Source: Lachnospiraceae bacterium (GTDB lineage Bacteria > Bacillota > Clostridia > Lachnospirales > Lachnospiraceae). Taken from it: a stretch of 42,914 nt of DNA. Each line of letters begins with the position of its first letter. Positions within the stretch are counted from its first letter, which is position 1. The DNA lies in assembly GCA_030537145.1 (NCBI GenBank), contig JAUNON010000020.1:1-42914 (forward strand). The letters run 5' to 3'. The position numbers were made by a program, and so were the translations under genes. This document shows positions 39,857 to 42,914 of this stretch, in pieces. The notes under the pieces were generated by a model. The model was given only the letters and a program-made list of their open reading frames with translations. It did not search any database and was not told the DNA's origin.

Positions 39857-40336
39857 TTAGCTGTGAACCCATACATCTATTTCCTCTTCAGACGGTACCT
39901 CAAACAGATCCTCAAATTTTTCCTTCAGTTTTCCGTCAATGATATAGGCTTCCTTCTCTCCCTTTACTACCAATTCATTTCTATGGGCGATTCTCTCTTT
40001 CCAAATTTCATCGCTTATGTCAATATAGTAAAATTCACATTCAATATCCCGAACCGCATAAAACTCTCTCGCTGCGGACCGCTTAAGTCTCGACCAAAAG
40101 CCCCAATCCAGGATTACATTTATTCCACTTTTGATGATATCAACTGATTTTTCAAAAAGATAATTCTGTATTTTTTCCGTATATTCATCATGCTTATCTC
40201 CGGCATAAAGTCCAAATAACGCAAGCATTATCTCGTCAACAGATAACAGAACCGCCTTCTTTTCCATGCGCAAACGTTCGGCATATGTACTTTTGCCACT
40301 GCAAATTTTCCCGCATATCAGAAATACCTTCGCCAT
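39857..40336 (-). CDS. P-loop kinase-like ATPase (AAA_33 / zeta-like fold)
   Basis: A 159-residue protein starting MAKVFLICGKICSGKSTYAE. Walker A is GKICSGKS (residues 9-16), an acidic VDEIM follows at about 33, and VILDWGFWSR carries the second acidic position. GGAGG lies 7 bases upstream of the ATG. It resembles small phosphotransferases that act on nucleosides, sugars or antibiotics. No antitoxin-like gene lies next to it, so a zeta-type toxin is unlikely. The substrate is unknown. Confidence 0.8.
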   Translation of the reverse strand: MAKVFLICGKICSGKSTYAERLRMEKKAVLLSVDEIMLALFGLYAGDKHDEYTEKIQNYLFEKSVDIIKSGINVILDWGFWSRLKRSAAREFYAVRDIECEFYYIDISDEIWKERIAHRNELVVKGEKEAYIIDGKLKEKFEDLFEVPSEEEIDVWVHS

Positions 40337-40379
40337 ATCACAACCTCCGCAGCTTTCGTTTCATATCAAATGCAAATGT

Positions 40380-41144
40380 CTAAAATAAAAGTACCGCTAC
40401 TCCTAATATGATAAGAATAATTCCGGTTACTCTGTTTAACGTTTTTGGTTCTGCTTTATTTGCAAATACAGCAGCAATCCTTGCCCACAAAAGAGTAAAT
40501 ACCACGCAGGAAATCCAAACAAAGAGATCGGGCGTGCCGCCTATCGCAAAGTGAGAAGCCGCTCCCGTAAAAGCCGTAAAGGTCATGATGAAAACGCTGG
40601 TTCCTACGGCGGTTTTCAAGTCATATCCAAGAACAGAAGTCAATATAAGGAGCATCATCATACCGCCGCCCGCTCCGATAAACCCGCAGATAAAACCAAT
40701 CAGGGTACCGCAGAGAACAGATTGGATTGCTCTTTTCTTAATAGAAATATTTGTTATGGATTCTTTCGTTTTCATAACTGGTTTCACAATAAATTTTATA
40801 CCCAGCAGCAGGGTCATAAACACTGAAAAATTCCCCATTGCCGCAGACGGCACCAAACTGGAAACATAGCTCCCCACCACGGTGAATGCCAGTACGCTTG
40901 CCATCATAATCAAACCATTTTTAATATCCAGATTTTTATTTTTACCATAGGTATAAGCAGATATGGCACTTGCAAGCACGTCCGATGAAAGGGCGATTCC
41001 CACGGCCATATATGGTTCCATGTCAAGAAACGTAATTAGCATGGGACTAATGACGGCAGCCGCACTCATCCCGGCAAAACCTGTCCCTAATCCAGCACCC
41101 ATACCTGCAAAGAAGGTTACAATAATTGTAGTCAACAGCTCCAT
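40380..41144 (-). CDS. TauE/SafE-family sulfite/organoanion exporter
   Basis: A 254-residue membrane protein with about eight hydrophobic segments and the paired half-repeats GMGAGLGTGFAGMSAAAVISP and GTLIGFICGFIGAGGGMMMLL, which are diagnostic of the family. I chose the ATG at 41144 with GGAGG 8 bases upstream. Members export sulfite, sulfoacetate or related anions, or take some up. It forms a possible pair with the YeiH-type gene in sulfur anion traffic, but the two are not in one operon. Confidence 0.9.
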   Translation of the reverse strand: MELLTTIIVTFFAGMGAGLGTGFAGMSAAAVISPMLITFLDMEPYMAVGIALSSDVLASAISAYTYGKNKNLDIKNGLIMMASVLAFTVVGSYVSSLVPSAAMGNFSVFMTLLLGIKFIVKPVMKTKESITNISIKKRAIQSVLCGTLIGFICGFIGAGGGMMMLLILTSVLGYDLKTAVGTSVFIMTFTAFTGAASHFAIGGTPDLFVWISCVVFTLLWARIAAVFANKAEPKTLNRVTGIILIILGVAVLLF

Positions 41145-41195
41145 TTCGATCGCCTCCATCCAAAATTTTGTCCAGATTTTTCCCCATCAGATCAT

Positions 41196-42548
41196 TTACC
41201 TGTTATTCGCATTCAGTTCTTGGAAAAAGCCCAGCACTACCGGTATTGTCACGATCCCGGATATCAGATAAGCCAGCGGCTGTGCTGCCTGAATTCCGGT
41301 AATTCCCATAAAATGCGGCAGGATAAGAAGAAGCGGTATCACGATCAGCCCGCTCTGCATAGAAGCGATCAGCAGCGCTCTTCCCTTCTTACCGATACTC
41401 TGGAACAGCATACTTCCCACTGCCGAAACAGGCAGTGCGGCTAAGAATCGGCAAAGCCACCGCAGCGCTCCTGTTCCTGCGCTTACGATCTCCTCCTCAT
41501 GCCGGAACAGATGAATGATCGCCGGAGCATTGAAATAGCACCCTGCACAGAGTACGCCCAAAATTCCCATACCCAGGATGATCGTAAACCATGTTGCCTT
41601 TTTTACTCTGTCATATTTCCCGGCGCCGTAGTTAAATGCACTGACCGGCTGGAAGCCCTGTGCAATTCCCAGCGCAAAGCTAAACAGCAGATTTCCGCAT
41701 CGTCCCACAATGCTCATGGCTGCAATCGCAGCATCTCCGTAGGCAGCCGCCTGGACATTGATCAGCGTGGTAGAAATACTGTTCAGCCCCTGCCGTGCCA
41801 GGCTTGGAAGCCCTGTAAGCATAATATTTTTTACATCGGAGATATCCCTGGTAATGTATCGGACCTTGATCTTCGTCACTGTTTTTCCTTTAAGAAAAGG
41901 CATCAGCAGGATGACTGCGCTGATATACTGAGAAAGAGCGGTCGCCAGTCCCGCACCTGCAATCCCCATATGACCGTAAAATATAAAAACGGGGTCCAAA
42001 ATCATATTCAGAATGCCGCCTGTCGTTAGTCCTATCATCGCAAAAGCAGCTCTGCCTTCATAACGCAGGATGTTATTCAGCACGCACCCCACCGTCATAG
42101 CCGGGCCTGCGATCAGAATAAAAGTTCCGTATATTTCAGCATCCCCCAGTATGGTATCTGTACTGCCGAGAAGCCGCATCAGCGGTTCCCTAAAGACCAG
42201 GCCAAAAAAACCGATCACCGCTCCTGCCCCCAGGGCCAGAAATACGCTGGTCGATGCAAAAATCTTAGCATGCTCCACTCTCCTTGCCCCTAAAAGCCTG
42301 CTGATATTACTTCCGGCGCCATGTCCGAACATAAACCCAAATGCCTGCAGAATCGCCATCAGAGAAAACACAATTCCCGTCGCTCCGCTTGCTGAAACGC
42401 TGATCTTGCTTACAAAGAACGTATCTGCCGTATTATAAATATTCGTTATGAGCATACTCACCGTAGTAGGCAGCCCCAGCATCAGAATCAGTCTCCAGAC
42501 AGGCGTCTGCGTCATTTTCTCGTATTGCTTGTTTTCTTCTTCATTCAT
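41196..42548 (-). CDS. MATE-family multidrug/cation efflux transporter
   Basis: A 450-residue membrane protein with twelve predicted helices. The start is MNEEENKQYEKMTQTPVWRL, then LILMLGLPTTVSMLITNIYN-TADTFFV, typical of the NorM/DinF group; the second half repeats the pattern with TLINVQAAAYGDAAIAAMSI. It exports drugs or metabolites in exchange for Na+ or H+. AAGGA lies 8 bases upstream of the ATG at 42548. Confidence 0.93.
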   Translation of the reverse strand: MNEEENKQYEKMTQTPVWRLILMLGLPTTVSMLITNIYNTADTFFVSKISVSASGATGIVFSLMAILQAFGFMFGHGAGSNISRLLGARRVEHAKIFASTSVFLALGAGAVIGFFGLVFREPLMRLLGSTDTILGDAEIYGTFILIAGPAMTVGCVLNNILRYEGRAAFAMIGLTTGGILNMILDPVFIFYGHMGIAGAGLATALSQYISAVILLMPFLKGKTVTKIKVRYITRDISDVKNIMLTGLPSLARQGLNSISTTLINVQAAAYGDAAIAAMSIVGRCGNLLFSFALGIAQGFQPVSAFNYGAGKYDRVKKATWFTIILGMGILGVLCAGCYFNAPAIIHLFRHEEEIVSAGTGALRWLCRFLAALPVSAVGSMLFQSIGKKGRALLIASMQSGLIVIPLLLILPHFMGITGIQAAQPLAYLISGIVTIPVVLGFFQELNANNR

Positions 42549-42633
42549 TGTCCTCATCCTTCTTCTGGTCATCCCCTAAGTCTTTTGATATTATATCATA
42601 AGAAACGTATTCCATATGATTTTTTTAGAAGAA

Positions 42634-42671
42634 AAACAGCCTTATCCCTAAAATTCGGTCTAAGACTGTTT
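42634..42671 (-). terminator. Terminator after the surface-protein gene
   Basis: On the minus strand, AAACAGTCTTA pairs with TAAGGCTGTTT and TTCTTCT follows. It begins about 44 bases after the stop codon at 42715. Confidence 0.75.
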
Positions 42672-42714
42672 CCTATAAAGAAAGACTATGATGCGTTACT
42701 CACACATTGGGAGG

Positions 42715-42914
42715 CTACCGCTGCTTTGCATTTCTTTGCCGTGTGATACCCATGGCAATTAAAATGCTAAGGGAGAGCAGCATTATCACGATCCATGATA
42801 CCATGTCCGTCTCATCCCCTGTCCTTACCCCGGTCCCCTGTCCGTCTCCGGATCCTGCCGGGGTTTCCCGACTCTCCGGATGTTCTGTTGCTTCTGTAGC
42901 CTCTGTTGCTTCTG
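42715..42914 (-). CDS. C-terminus of a surface protein with a sorting-signal-like tail (partial)
   Basis: An open frame enters from the right edge and ends at 42715. The visible 65 or so residues start with EAT repeats, then a Gly/Ser/Asp-rich spacer (PAGSGDGQGTG). They end VRTGDETDMVSWIVIMLLSL, a hydrophobic helix, and the basic tail RQRNAKQR. A short x-x-TG-D motif, a membrane helix and a positive tail together form the pattern of sortase substrates in clostridia, although the LPxTG-type motif is degenerate. The function of the main part is outside the window. Confidence 0.75.
   Translation of the reverse strand, partial: EATEATEATEHPESRETPAGSGDGQGTGVRTGDETDMVSWIVIMLLSLSILIAMGITRQRNAKQR

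Noticed and set aside
39857..40336. Zeta-type toxin of a toxin-antitoxin pair
   Set aside because: The P-loop fold fits, but no small antitoxin gene flanks it and the neighbours are ordinary transporters, so only a general kinase call is made.

Overview
The window looks like chromosome of a gut-type Firmicute, most likely Lachnospiraceae. This rests on the conserved ecfA1-ecfA2-ecfT-truA-rplM-rpsI cluster, the AGGAGG-type ribosome binding sites, sugar ABC systems that lack their own ATPase, a CD1871A-type CXXC mini-protein beside a TlpA thioredoxin, and several families of hairpin repeats between genes. The genus cannot be fixed from sequence reading alone. No tRNA, rRNA or CRISPR array was seen.

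Positions 85-8114 are an integrated element of about 8 kb in the 3' end of rpsI. A 15-bp core that includes the rpsI stop codon is present at both ends. Reading inward from the right end, it carries a tyrosine integrase, a CI/Cro-type switch with two interlocked promoters and twin operators, a PrimPol/SF3 primase-helicase with an iteron-flanked AT-rich candidate origin at its 3' end, and several very small proteins. These are followed by a scaffold protein (DUF4355 type), a major capsid protein, two small phage proteins and a DUF1492-type late regulator. No terminase, portal, tail or lysis gene is present. The layout is that of a phage satellite (PICI-like) that brings its own capsid shell proteins. 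A degraded prophage is the alternative.

Positions 8103-13604 (minus strand) hold rpsI, rplM (own promoter and a leader of about 160 nt), truA, the ECF transporter core ecfT/ecfA2/ecfA1, and a LacI-family regulator directly upstream of ecfA1. Positions 13812-18616 are a maltodextrin-type locus (binding protein, two permeases, 4-alpha-glucanotransferase) behind a promoter with three evenly spaced LacI-type boxes. Positions 18838-19719 hold a NuoE-like [2Fe-2S] protein and a CopZ-like metal-binding protein.

Positions 20179-26154 form a hexuronate/gluconate-type catabolic locus: a UxuB-like polyol dehydrogenase, a GntP permease, a PfkB sugar kinase with an unusual N-terminal HPr-like domain, and a VOC protein, with a divergent ROK regulator. 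Positions 26275-27951 are a TlpA/CXXC/ferredoxin redox cassette on the plus strand. Positions 28025-30223 are a membrane protein/HTH/lipoprotein cassette whose promoter carries two operators. Positions 30617-33796 hold tcdA, a small lipoprotein, a small membrane protein and a YeiH-type exporter.

Positions 34100-39564 are an Opp/Dpp-type ABC operon in the order A-D-F-B-C. A P-loop kinase, a TauE/SafE exporter and a MATE transporter follow. The C-terminus of a surface protein runs off the right edge. Intergenic spaces contain three families of palindromic elements: a 170-bp MITE-like repeat and short relatives, a terminator-plus-hairpin composite, and a perfect 57-bp palindrome.
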